64,000 bases of DNA, taken from NCBI RefSeq assembly GCF_009795715.1, contig NZ_WTCR01000002.1:186001-250000 (forward strand), read 5' to 3'. Numbering within the stretch: the first letter of the stretch is position 1; each line of letters opens with the position of its first letter. This document shows, piece after piece, positions 7,104-15,741 of the stretch. The notes under the pieces are model-generated. The model searched no databases. It was not told the origin of the DNA and was given only the letters and a program-made list of their open reading frames with translations. A program made the position numbers and the translations under genes. Origin of the DNA: Labilibaculum euxinicum (lineage in GTDB: Bacteria > Bacteroidota > Bacteroidia > Bacteroidales > Marinifilaceae).

Positions 7104-8732
7104 CTATAGTAATTTTTTAGCAGCTTCAACAGCATCATCAAAATTGTTGAAGATATTTTCTTCGTTTATTAAGTGATGAATTTCGCTTTTTAGTAAATCG
7201 CCCATTACTTCCGAATTTACTCCGGATAAAATCACCTTTGTTTTTCTATTTTCCAAGTTTTTAATGATTTCGGTGAAGTTTCTTACTCCGGTGGTATCCA
7301 TAAAAGGAACATGTCGCATTCGAATGATAAGAACTGATGTAGAACTTTTCAGGTTGCGAAGGGTTTCCTGATATCTTTTGGCAGCGGCAAAAAAGAACGG
7401 TCCGCTAATTTCATATATCTCAATTTTCTTAGGGATTTGATTGTAATTCTGTATCTCATCCGAATCCGATTCATGTTGAATTACGCCATTGATTTTTGAC
7501 ATTCGATACATGAAGATTAAAGATGCCAGTACAATTCCCATTTCGATAGCGATGGTTAAATCAACCAATACGGTTAAGAAGAAGGTGGTGAGTAAAACGA
7601 TAATGTCAAATCTTGAACCCTTAAGAATAGATTTGAAAGATCTCCATTCACTCATATTGTAGGAAACCACAATCAAAATACCTGCCAGACACGACATTGG
7701 AATTAATTTTGCCCATCGTCCAAATACCAGCATGATTAACAATAGAGTAAGTGCATGAATCATTCCCGCAACAGGTGTGCGTCCACCGTTTTTAACATTA
7801 GTTGCAGTTCTCGCAATAGCTCCTGTTGCCGGAATTCCTCCAAAAATAGGAGAGAAGATGTTGGCAATTCCCTGTGCAATTAATTCTGTATTGGATCGAT
7901 GATTTCCACCGATCATACCGTCGGAAACTACTGCGGATAGTAAAGATTCGATCGCGCCCAAAATCGCAATAGTTATTGCCGGTTGAAAGTAATTCGGAAG
8001 ATTGGTCCAGTCAACAGTTGGAACCGAGAAACTAAATGAGTTGGGAATTTCTCCATATACCGATTCGATGGTGTTAACAGGCATGTCGAAAATCTGCACA
8101 AGCGCGGTCATTGTAATAATTGCGATAAAGGATCCTGGTATTTTAGGAATCAATTTACCGGCGAACAAGGTCAATAGGACTGTACCTCCGCTAATCGCGA
8201 TTGCATATATATTGAGACTGGAAATATTAGAGAAATAACAAGCCCATTTTCCAATAAATTCAGATGGAACTTCTGCTATCTGAAGACCAAAGGCTGCTTT
8301 AATTTGAGTAGAGAAAATAACCAGAGCAATACCCGAGGTAAATCCAACAATTAAAGGATGGGGAATGAATTTTAAAACCGCTCCCATGCGCAGTACCCCA
8401 AATAGAATTAGAATTATACCAGCCAAAAATGTTGAGATCATTAAACCATCAATTCCGTACTGGCTAACAATACCGTAAACAATTACGATAAATGCACCTG
8501 TAGGTCCTCCAATTTGAACCCGGCTGCCACCCAATAAAGAAATGATAAAACCAGCCACAATTGCTGTAATTAAACCTTTTTCGGGCGAAACACCTGATGC
8601 AACAGCAAATGCAATGGCCAAAGGAAGAGCAACAATACCTACAATAATTCCTGCAAATAAATCTTTTTGAAAAGCCTGGATATTGTAACCTTTTAGTACA
8701 GAGAATAATTTAGGTCTAAAAATAGAGTTCAT
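7104..8732 (-). CDS. SulP-family anion transporter with STAS domain
   Basis: 542 residues. About 10-12 hydrophobic segments form the transmembrane domain; the SulP signature GGSRVQIGGPTGAFIVIV lies near residue 70 and NIFSPIFGGIPATGAIARTATN near residue 290. A cytoplasmic STAS domain occupies about residues 440-540, with LIIRMRHVPFMDTTGVRNF around the usual phosphorylatable Ser/Thr. SulP proteins carry sulfate, bicarbonate or other anions; no neighbour (carbonic anhydrase, sulfate assimilation) narrows the substrate. Monocistronic, ending at the bidirectional terminator. Confidence 0.93.
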   Translation of the reverse strand: MNSIFRPKLFSVLKGYNIQAFQKDLFAGIIVGIVALPLAIAFAVASGVSPEKGLITAIVAGFIISLLGGSRVQIGGPTGAFIVIVYGIVSQYGIDGLMISTFLAGIILILFGVLRMGAVLKFIPHPLIVGFTSGIALVIFSTQIKAAFGLQIAEVPSEFIGKWACYFSNISSLNIYAIAISGGTVLLTLFAGKLIPKIPGSFIAIITMTALVQIFDMPVNTIESVYGEIPNSFSFSVPTVDWTNLPNYFQPAITIAILGAIESLLSAVVSDGMIGGNHRSNTELIAQGIANIFSPIFGGIPATGAIARTATNVKNGGRTPVAGMIHALTLLLIMLVFGRWAKLIPMSCLAGILIVVSYNMSEWRSFKSILKGSRFDIIVLLTTFFLTVLVDLTIAIEMGIVLASLIFMYRMSKINGVIQHESDSDEIQNYNQIPKKIEIYEISGPFFFAAAKRYQETLRNLKSSTSVLIIRMRHVPFMDTTGVRNFTEIIKNLENRKTKVILSGVNSEVMGDLLKSEIHHLINEENIFNNFDDAVEAAKKLL

Positions 8733-9156
8733 TTGTTAATAATTTAAATGATAATAGTTGTCCCGATCAAGTTCAGGAAGAAGCCGTCATGTTTAGGTTT
8801 ATCCGTAAAGGAAGCCCTAATATTTATGACAGATCTTTTTTTTTCGTTATTGATTGTTTTGAGTTGCAAAAGTAATGCATAAAGGTTCTCGTTATTCTCC
8901 CAAAAGAGAATATTTTAAGGAAAATGAAACAAAACAAGAAGTATTCTTTCTTTACCGAATATAAATGCAGGGAATAACAAGATTCCGGGACGTCTCGATG
9001 CATAAATAAATTGTATTTTTGTCCGGATTTTAAAATAGCAATCATCGGATAGCAGTGAATAGTGAATTGTGGTTGGTGAACAGAGAAAAATAAAACATTT
9101 GGACGAAGAGCACCGCCGCAAATTCAAATAATCATTTAGAACAGAAATAAAAGAAC
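8733..9156. other. Divergent intergenic region, SulP / ThrE
   Basis: No gene is seen. It holds the divergent promoters: TATTTTTG at 9014-9021 matches a -7 element for the ThrE-like gene, without a clear -33. An inverted repeat ATTCTCCCAAAAGAGAAT at 8894-8911 has the half-sites turned outward relative to the perR-type box, so it is more likely a hairpin than the same operator. Confidence 0.4.
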
Positions 9157-10392
9157 ATGCAGGTTCCCGGAAAATATAAATTCATAGTTCAGTTGGGTAA
9201 GGCCTTACATACTTATGGCGTACCCTCCTATAAATCGCAGATTTATCTGACAGAGATTTCGGAAAAGAAAGGGATTAAGGGAAGTTTTATGGATACACCA
9301 ACCTGGATCAACTATGTGTTTTACGAAGAGGAAGAGCAAACCTACAATTACGTAGAGTGCGTGCCGCCAGGGGAATTGAATTTGGGTGCTTTGTCGCGAA
9401 TTGTTGAAATCACTAACGATGTTCTTTCAAATAAAAGCAGTTTTGAAGAAGCCAAAATTGCCATGGAGCAATTAAAAACAGCACCTTTTGCTTATGGCAA
9501 ACTAACCGAATTGGCAGCCTTTATTCTTTCGGCTGGGGCATTTAGCATGATATTGGATACCAGCTGGGCTTCTGCAGTAACCGCATCTATTATTGGAGCA
9601 GTAATTTATGGTATTACTCTTTTGGCTCATAAATCGGGATACATTCGAAGTGCCTTGGAGTCACTAATAGCCTTTGTGGCCACTCTAATAACCGGTTTAT
9701 TGTCCATGAAATTTGAACAGATCAATATTTCCATGACCATTCTGGCATCTATTATTGTGTTTATTCCCGGATTATCGATTACTACTGCATTGGAAGAGAT
9801 CACTTCCCGAAGTTTGGTGTCGGGGACGGCCAAATTGTTCGATGCCTTGGTATCGCTTTTTAAGCAGTTTTTTGGTGTTGTTTTGGGTCTGGCAATTCTT
9901 CCTTTGTTTGTTGACCTGCAACCTAATAATGTAATAAATGATGTGCCCGAATGGCTCGACTACTTTGCCATCGTAATTTTGGCCTTGAGTCTTTCGGTGG
10001 TGTTTAAAGTGCGGACAAGAGATTTGCTGTATTGTGTAATTGCTGGATTTATTAGCTTTTATACCACTACACTTTTCGACTTCACAGGAATTTTAGTCAG
10101 TATTTTTATCGGAACTATTGTGGCCGTAAGCATCAGCAAACTGTTTAGTAAAATAACACGATCGCCTCAGTTGGTGTTTTTAGTGCCTGGAATTGTGATG
10201 CTTGTTCCGGGAAGTAAAGCATTTATTGGTTTAAGCAGTGTATTTCTAGATGCACCGGGAGCGCAAAACAACATGGGAGCGCAGGTACTTTATATTTTTA
10301 TGGGGATTATTGGTGGTTTAATTTTCTCTGGTAGTTTTATGGATCGAAACATCAAAAAAGCATCCTCGAAAAGCATGCTGACAGGCCAATAA
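9157..10392 (+). CDS. ThrE-type threonine/serine exporter family protein
   Basis: 411 residues. The N-terminal soluble part (about 1-120, GKALHTYGVPSYKSQIYL) and five-helix block belong to the ThrE domain (PF06738); the C-terminal block (about 275-400, VSKLF...PQLVFLVPGIVMLVPGSKAF) matches ThrE_2 (PF12821). Both domains fused in one chain is the Corynebacterium ThrE arrangement. About ten transmembrane segments. The conserved VFIPGLSITTALEEITSRSLVSG motif is present. Predicted role is export of threonine or serine, or related small hydroxy-amino acids. No operon partner. Confidence 0.88.
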   Translation: MQVPGKYKFIVQLGKALHTYGVPSYKSQIYLTEISEKKGIKGSFMDTPTWINYVFYEEEEQTYNYVECVPPGELNLGALSRIVEITNDVLSNKSSFEEAKIAMEQLKTAPFAYGKLTELAAFILSAGAFSMILDTSWASAVTASIIGAVIYGITLLAHKSGYIRSALESLIAFVATLITGLLSMKFEQINISMTILASIIVFIPGLSITTALEEITSRSLVSGTAKLFDALVSLFKQFFGVVLGLAILPLFVDLQPNNVINDVPEWLDYFAIVILALSLSVVFKVRTRDLLYCVIAGFISFYTTTLFDFTGILVSIFIGTIVAVSISKLFSKITRSPQLVFLVPGIVMLVPGSKAFIGLSSVFLDAPGAQNNMGAQVLYIFMGIIGGLIFSGSFMDRNIKKASSKSMLTGQ

Positions 10393-10537
10393 ATAATTCT
10401 ATTAATGATAGCAATCGGAGATATATCCTCAGGAAATTTTATATATCTGTGATTTTAAATAATGTTTTAACAATTTGGCAGCCGATTAATTATGGGGTTG
10501 TAATATAAGTGTAATATCAAAAATGAAGTAATTAATA

Positions 10538-11398
10538 ATGCAAACAACTATACTGAGTATTCAAAATATATTGCCTCTCACCTGTGCACGAATCGGAGCT
10601 TGCTGCCATGGTAATCAAGTGTTGCTTAATCCATGGGAGCTGGTGTGTTTGGCCAGGGAGAAAGAAATGACTACAAGGGAGTTTCGTGACCTTTACTGTG
10701 AGTTCGGCGGGATTCGTTTGCAATTTAATGGAAAGGTAGGTTGGGGAGGGAAACAAGCTTGCTCTCAATATATCGATAATTTTGGGTGCAGTGTCCACTT
10801 GGGGCGTCCATTGGCTTGTCGCTTATTTCCACTGGGTCGTCAAATGCAAAGTAACGAAGTTCGCTATATGTATCAGGGAGATAAACTTCCTTGTTTGGAA
10901 AAATGTCCCGAAGTTATAGATTTACCTCAAATGAGTGTTGGAGAATATCTTAATGGTCAGGAAACGGATCAATTCGAAAAGGCTCAGGATCAATATTTAG
11001 AAATGATGCAAAATATAGCTGATATTGCGTTTGAACTATTGCTTGATACTGGTTTGTCCGAATCCGGAGATAAGGAAACATTGCCATTGTGGAGAAAGAT
11101 GGGCAATGAGCCTCCGGAAGAATTAGCAGAAAGGATAGGGCAGGAGTGGATTGATTGTTTGATGATTCCTGAAATTTCTGATGACGATCCTATTGCATTT
11201 ACTCAAAAACACAATAATTTGCTTCAATTAAAAGCGCAGAAAGAATTTGGAGCCTTGCAAACAAATCAAGAATTACATGAAGCTTCTGTTTTAATTATGG
11301 GAGTAGCTTTGCATTTTGCTCGTGGTATAGGGGCTGATCCTAAAAGTTTGGTTGAACATTGGATCGGAATTGCAAAGAATCACGGCGCTCAGGAATAG
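10538..11398 (+). CDS. YkgJ-family Cys-cluster (Zn/Fe-chelating) protein
   Basis: 286 residues. The N-terminal 120 residues show the CxCluster pattern: Cys16, Cys22-Cys23, then ACSQY, GCSVHLGRPLACRLFPLGRQ and a further CLEKCPEV. This is the YkgJ/PF03692 fold, thought to bind zinc or an iron-sulfur cluster. The C-terminal half has no recognisable domain and is longer than in minimal YkgJ proteins. Function of the family is undetermined. It has a terminator of its own. Confidence 0.82.
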   Translation: MQTTILSIQNILPLTCARIGACCHGNQVLLNPWELVCLAREKEMTTREFRDLYCEFGGIRLQFNGKVGWGGKQACSQYIDNFGCSVHLGRPLACRLFPLGRQMQSNEVRYMYQGDKLPCLEKCPEVIDLPQMSVGEYLNGQETDQFEKAQDQYLEMMQNIADIAFELLLDTGLSESGDKETLPLWRKMGNEPPEELAERIGQEWIDCLMIPEISDDDPIAFTQKHNNLLQLKAQKEFGALQTNQELHEASVLIMGVALHFARGIGADPKSLVEHWIGIAKNHGAQE

Positions 11399-11444
11399 CG
11401 TTTGTGATAAAAGACTTCGTTCGAGCTTACCCTATTATAGTAAC

Positions 11445-11484
11445 AGACCTGACAGGATTTTTAAAACCCGGCAGGTCTTTTTTA
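11445..11484 (+). terminator. Terminator after the YkgJ-like gene
   Basis: Stem AGACCTG/CAGGTCT with a 20-base loop that itself contains pairing bases, followed by seven T. Confidence 0.8.
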
Positions 11485-12160
11485 TGAAATAGTTTCTGAT
11501 ATCATTGGTGATATTCCTTACGATTGCTATACTTTCATTGGTATTGGTTCCTGACAAGGAGGGATTGAACATTTAAATAATACCATGATTACAACAGGAA
11601 ATACTTAGATCTTGGTTATAGGAAACGAATTAAAATAGCTTTTATGGAAAAGAATTGTGGGCTGGAAAGGAGCAGGAGAAAGTAAAATTAAATTCCCCAT
11701 TTTTATTTATTGCAATAGTATTCCATAAGTCTGGAAATGTAAGAAAAAATTTGTACTGCACATAATGATTTGTGATTGATTATTGTGATGTAAGAGTAAT
11801 TGCCGTGGCATAGAATGTGTTACGACTTTTTTTCTATTTGTGTTTTGGTTGATAAAGGATCTTATTTAAAAAAAAATATACGGAGGAAATGAATCAGTTG
11901 GCTAAAAAATTTCTACTTTTGATTTTAGAAAATGGACCAAATGATTATTCTTCAAACGTTAACGCATTCATATCGTCGTCTATTCAATTGCCTGATGTAC
12001 TACAATCGGACAATTTAATCGATATTACCTGTTTCATACATTGACAGGTAAATTCCTCACACACTACATTCACACTTTTTATTTATTTACGGATTGGTCC
12101 GTAGATAAAGGTGTATTAGATACCCAACTTTAGTTTTTGAACCCAAAAATTAATAACAAA
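11485..12160. other. Long non-coding region upstream of the glycyl-radical gene
   Basis: No confident gene in 680 bases. An ATG-initiated ORF of 51 codons (11889-12044) follows a GGAGG that is too close (2 bases) for efficient initiation; no family was recognised and I do not call it a gene. The 3' part holds two inverted repeats, 12025-12051 and ACGGATTGGTCCGT at 12089-12102, so the region probably carries a long regulated leader for the dehydratase gene. Confidence 0.4.
12025..12051 (+). promoter_or_regulatory. Inverted repeat upstream of glycyl-radical enzyme
   Basis: TTACCTGT and ACAGGTAA are perfect 8-bp arms with 11 bases between, 110 bases before the gene start. The spacing suits a dimeric regulator or an RNA hairpin. 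No regulator is encoded beside it. Confidence 0.4.
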
Positions 12161-14614
12161 ATGAATTCAAATAATCTACATAAAACTCCTGAGCGTGCGC
12201 CTCGTTCAGAAAGCAATTTTAGTAATGTCCATTCTTCGGATTCCCATGAAAGAATGACCGAACGTATTCAGAATTTACGCAAAATTAGTGTCGGTACAGA
12301 GCCTTCGCTCGATATCGAAAGAGCTTTGATCGAAACCGCTTTTTACAAAGAAAACAATGGTAAGTATTCCATTCCAATGATGCGGGCATTAACCTTCATG
12401 GAAATTTGTAAAAAGAAAACAATTTATTTGGGTGAAGGTGAGTTGATCGTGGGAGAACGTGGCCCATCACCAAAATGTGTACCTACTTTTCCTGAGTTGA
12501 CCTGCCATAGTGTTGACGATTTAAATGTATTAAATACCCGCGATTTGCAACGCTATACCATATCGCAGGAAGATATTGATACTTATGCACGTGAGGTAAT
12601 TCCATATTGGGAAGGCCGTACCATGCGCGAACGCATTTTCAATTACGTTCCTCAAGAATGGAGTGCGGCTTACGAGGCTGGTTTGTTTACCGAATTTATG
12701 GAGCAACGGGCTCCCGGTCACACGACTTTAGATGGCAAGATCTACAAAAAAGGATTGCTTGATTTTAAAAAAGACATTCAGGCTCACATCGACCGTTTGG
12801 ATTTTATGAATGATGATGAGGCCACTGATAAGCTGGAAGAACTGAAAGCCATGGCAGTTTCCTGCGATGCTGCGATTGTATTTGCAGAACGTCATGCCGA
12901 TTTAGCCGAAGAACAGGCTAAAACAGAAAAAGATCCTCAAAGACTTACTGAACTGAAAAAGATTGCTGAAGTGTGTCGTTGGATACCGGCTCATGCTCCC
13001 CGGAATTTTCACGAAGCTATCCAAATGTATTGGTTCATGCATCTTGGAACCATTACCGAGTTGAATGGTTGGGATGCTATGAATCCAGGTCATTTTGATC
13101 AGCATTTGGAACCTTTCTACAATAAAGGAATAGAAAGCGGAGACTTATCCCGTGAGGAGGCAAAGGAATTATTGAGTTGTTTCTGGATTAAAGTAAATAA
13201 TCATCCTGCACCGCCCAAAGTGGGAATTACGGCACGCGAAAGCGGAACCTATAACGATTTTACGAACATCAATATTGGAGGAGTCCGCAGAGACGGTTCC
13301 GATGGTGTTAGTGAGGTTTCTTATTTGTTGCTGGAGATCATTGAAGATTTGCATATTCTGCAGCCGGGAAGTTCCATTCATGTTAGTACACGTACTCCCG
13401 ATCGTTTTTTAAAAGAGGGTTGTAAGGTGATTCGTCAGGGACACGGTTATCCTTCCGTTTTCAATCCCGATGTGTATGTCATGGAATTGCTTCGTCAAGG
13501 TAAGTCATTGGAAGATGCGCGCGAAGGTGGTTGCAGCGGTTGTATCGAAGTAGGAGCTTTTGGGAAAGAAGCCTATGTTTTAACTGGGTATCTGAATGTT
13601 CCGAAAGTTTTAGAGGTGACCTTAAACAACGGAATTAATCCCGTAACCGGTAAAATAGCAGGGATTCAAACCGGTGATCCGCGTAATTTTAAAAGCTTTG
13701 AAGAATTGTACGAAGCATTTTTGAAACAGCTGAATTTTGTGGTTGATCAGAAAGTCAGGGTAAGTAATTATATCGACCGTATGTTTGCTAAATATGCACC
13801 GGCACCACTTTTATCGGTATTAACAGACGATTGCATTGCCAGAGGCCGCGATTATTACAATGCCGGACCACGATACAACACAAACTATATTCAATGTACT
13901 GGTTTGGGAACTATTACCGATAGTTTGGCAACACTGAAAAAACATGTGTTTGAGTCGAAAGATTTTACTATGGATTCAATACTGGAGGCTGTTGGTAAAA
14001 ACTTCGAAGGGGAGGAGATTCTTCGTCAGACAATACTCAATAAAACACCTTTTTTTGGAAATGACGATGAATACGCCGATAGCATTGCAGTGCGTGTTTA
14101 CAACGATTTACTGGAAGCTATTGATGGTAAGCCAAATACTAAAGGAGAAACTTATCATCTGAATATGCTGTCGACTACCTGTCATGTATATTTTGGTAAA
14201 GTAATGGGAGCAACTCCTAACGGGCGGTTAGCCGGAAAGTCTATTTCGGATGGAACTTCACCTTCGCATGGCAGCGATATTAACGGTCCTTCAGCAGTGA
14301 TTCGTTCCCTGACAAAAATTGATCAGACCAAATCGGGTGGAACTTTATTGAATCAGCGTTTTCTTCCAAGTTTACTGAAAAGGGATGAAGACATTAATAA
14401 GCTGAGCAAGCTAATTCGAAGCTACTTTTCATTGGGTGGTCATCACATTCAATTTAATATTGTTGATTCAGCAACTTTGCTGGCCGCTCAGGCATGTCCG
14501 GAAGATTACAAAGACTTGTTGGTACGTATGGCCGGTTACAGCGATTACTTCAACGATATGAATGCCGATTTACAGCAGGAAGTGATCGATCGTACTGAAA
14601 ATGAATCGTTTTAA
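12161..14614 (+). CDS. hypD: Glycyl-radical dehydratase, probably trans-4-hydroxy-L-proline dehydratase
   Basis: Glycyl-radical enzyme of 817 residues from the ATG; a TTG 24 bases upstream is rejected. The thiyl-radical Cys is Cys461 in GCSGCIEVGAFGKEAY, with Glu463 two residues later as in the dehydratase branch, and the radical Gly is Gly792 in RMAGYSDYF, 25 residues from the end. The stretches GKEAYVLTGYLNVPKVLE and AGYSDYFNDMN are more like HypD (hydroxyproline to pyrroline-5-carboxylate) than choline lyase or glycerol dehydratase; this rests on motif memory, so glycerol or another diol substrate is not excluded. Followed 10 bases later by its activase. It would let the cell use collagen-derived hydroxyproline anaerobically. 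Confidence 0.75.
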   Translation: MNSNNLHKTPERAPRSESNFSNVHSSDSHERMTERIQNLRKISVGTEPSLDIERALIETAFYKENNGKYSIPMMRALTFMEICKKKTIYLGEGELIVGERGPSPKCVPTFPELTCHSVDDLNVLNTRDLQRYTISQEDIDTYAREVIPYWEGRTMRERIFNYVPQEWSAAYEAGLFTEFMEQRAPGHTTLDGKIYKKGLLDFKKDIQAHIDRLDFMNDDEATDKLEELKAMAVSCDAAIVFAERHADLAEEQAKTEKDPQRLTELKKIAEVCRWIPAHAPRNFHEAIQMYWFMHLGTITELNGWDAMNPGHFDQHLEPFYNKGIESGDLSREEAKELLSCFWIKVNNHPAPPKVGITARESGTYNDFTNINIGGVRRDGSDGVSEVSYLLLEIIEDLHILQPGSSIHVSTRTPDRFLKEGCKVIRQGHGYPSVFNPDVYVMELLRQGKSLEDAREGGCSGCIEVGAFGKEAYVLTGYLNVPKVLEVTLNNGINPVTGKIAGIQTGDPRNFKSFEELYEAFLKQLNFVVDQKVRVSNYIDRMFAKYAPAPLLSVLTDDCIARGRDYYNAGPRYNTNYIQCTGLGTITDSLATLKKHVFESKDFTMDSILEAVGKNFEGEEILRQTILNKTPFFGNDDEYADSIAVRVYNDLLEAIDGKPNTKGETYHLNMLSTTCHVYFGKVMGATPNGRLAGKSISDGTSPSHGSDINGPSAVIRSLTKIDQTKSGGTLLNQRFLPSLLKRDEDINKLSKLIRSYFSLGGHHIQFNIVDSATLLAAQACPEDYKDLLVRMAGYSDYFNDMNADLQQEVIDRTENESF

Positions 14615-14624
14615 ATCTTTTTAA

Positions 14625-15533
14625 ATGGGAAAAGGACTGATTTTCGATATTAAAAGATACGCTATTAACGATGGACCCGGCATTCGGGTAACTATTTTCT
14701 TTAAAGGCTGCCCTTTGTCCTGCGTTTGGTGTCATAATCCGGAAAGTATTTTGGATTACGCGCAGAAGATGTACACAGCTTCGAAATGTATCGGAGCTGT
14801 AAAATGTACAGAGGTTTGTCCGAATAATGCGCTGACTTTAACCAAAAATGGGATTGAAACAGATGTTGAATTGTGTAATCTTTGTGGGAAATGTGCTGAG
14901 GTTTGTCCAACAAAGGCCATCGAAATGTCGGGGCGTGAATACAGTACGGCTGATTTGATGAAAATTATTGAAAGGGAGACCGTTTTCTTTGATCATTCCC
15001 AAGGTGGAGTGACTTTTTCAGGAGGAGAACCTTTGATGCATTTTCAAAAACTGATTGAACTTCTCGATCAATGTGGTAAAAAGGACATTCATCGGGTAGT
15101 GGATACTACATTATTTGCGAATACGGATATTGTTCTTGATGTGGCCAAACGAACTGAATTATTTTTGGTTGATTTGAAAGCCTGGGATTCTGAAGTGCAC
15201 CAAAAATATACGGGAGTTCCCAATGAGCAAATTCTTAAAAATATAAAGCGGTTGGCAGAAATAGGTAAGGATTTTATCATTCGCATCCCCTTTATCGATG
15301 GGGTGAATGCTGACGAACAAACGCTAAGAAATGAAGCAACGTTTTTATCGTCTATCCCTTGGGAACGAAAAGAAGTGAACCTGTTGCTTTATCATGATAT
15401 AGCAAAGGGAAAACATCAAAAACTGGGTTCGGCTTACAAAGCAGAGGAACTGGCAACTCCCTCAGATGAAATGGTACAATTAGCTCAATCCATTTTCGCC
15501 GAAAAAGGCATAAGTGCCACTGTTGGTGGCTAA
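14625..15533 (+). CDS. Glycyl-radical enzyme activase (radical SAM, ferredoxin-containing)
   Basis: 302 residues. Radical-SAM cluster motif CPLSCVWCHNPE near residue 30; a two-cluster ferredoxin insert follows (CIGAVKCTEVCPNNA and CNLCGKCAEVCPTKA, about 48-105); GGVTFSGGEPLMH is the SAM-binding GGE motif. The insert distinguishes dehydratase-type activases (HypE, CutD, GldB) from the shorter PflA, which this window also encodes. It abstracts H from Gly792 of the neighbouring enzyme. The pair shares one transcript. Confidence 0.92.
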   Translation: MGKGLIFDIKRYAINDGPGIRVTIFFKGCPLSCVWCHNPESILDYAQKMYTASKCIGAVKCTEVCPNNALTLTKNGIETDVELCNLCGKCAEVCPTKAIEMSGREYSTADLMKIIERETVFFDHSQGGVTFSGGEPLMHFQKLIELLDQCGKKDIHRVVDTTLFANTDIVLDVAKRTELFLVDLKAWDSEVHQKYTGVPNEQILKNIKRLAEIGKDFIIRIPFIDGVNADEQTLRNEATFLSSIPWERKEVNLLLYHDIAKGKHQKLGSAYKAEELATPSDEMVQLAQSIFAEKGISATVGG

Positions 15534-15565
15534 TCGTAATTTACTAAAACATTCAATTAAACAGA

Positions 15566-15592
15566 AGATGCACATATGTGCATCTTTTTTTT
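15566..15592 (+). terminator. Terminator after the activase gene
   Basis: Perfect palindrome AGATGCACATATGTGCATCT followed by eight T. Confidence 0.9.
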
Positions 15593-15741
15593 ACATATGT
15601 ATTGGTGTTATTATGTGTTAAATATGCAACTTTGAGTATACTAATCCAAACAGATGAAACGACCCTATAAAAATTATTACACACAGGTGCATGAGTGTAA
15701 TTTGAGAGTTCCATCTGACAAAAACTTAAAATGATTAACAG

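Noticed and set aside
8894-8911. ATTCTC...GAGAAT inverted repeat as a third PerR-type box
   Set aside because: The half-sites point the other way (ATTCTC first) with a 6-base gap, so it does not match the 9-0-9 or 9-1-9 boxes.
11889-12044. 51-codon ORF before the glycyl-radical gene
   Set aside because: GGAGG is only 2 bases from the ATG, the product has no recognisable feature, and the frame ends inside an inverted repeat.
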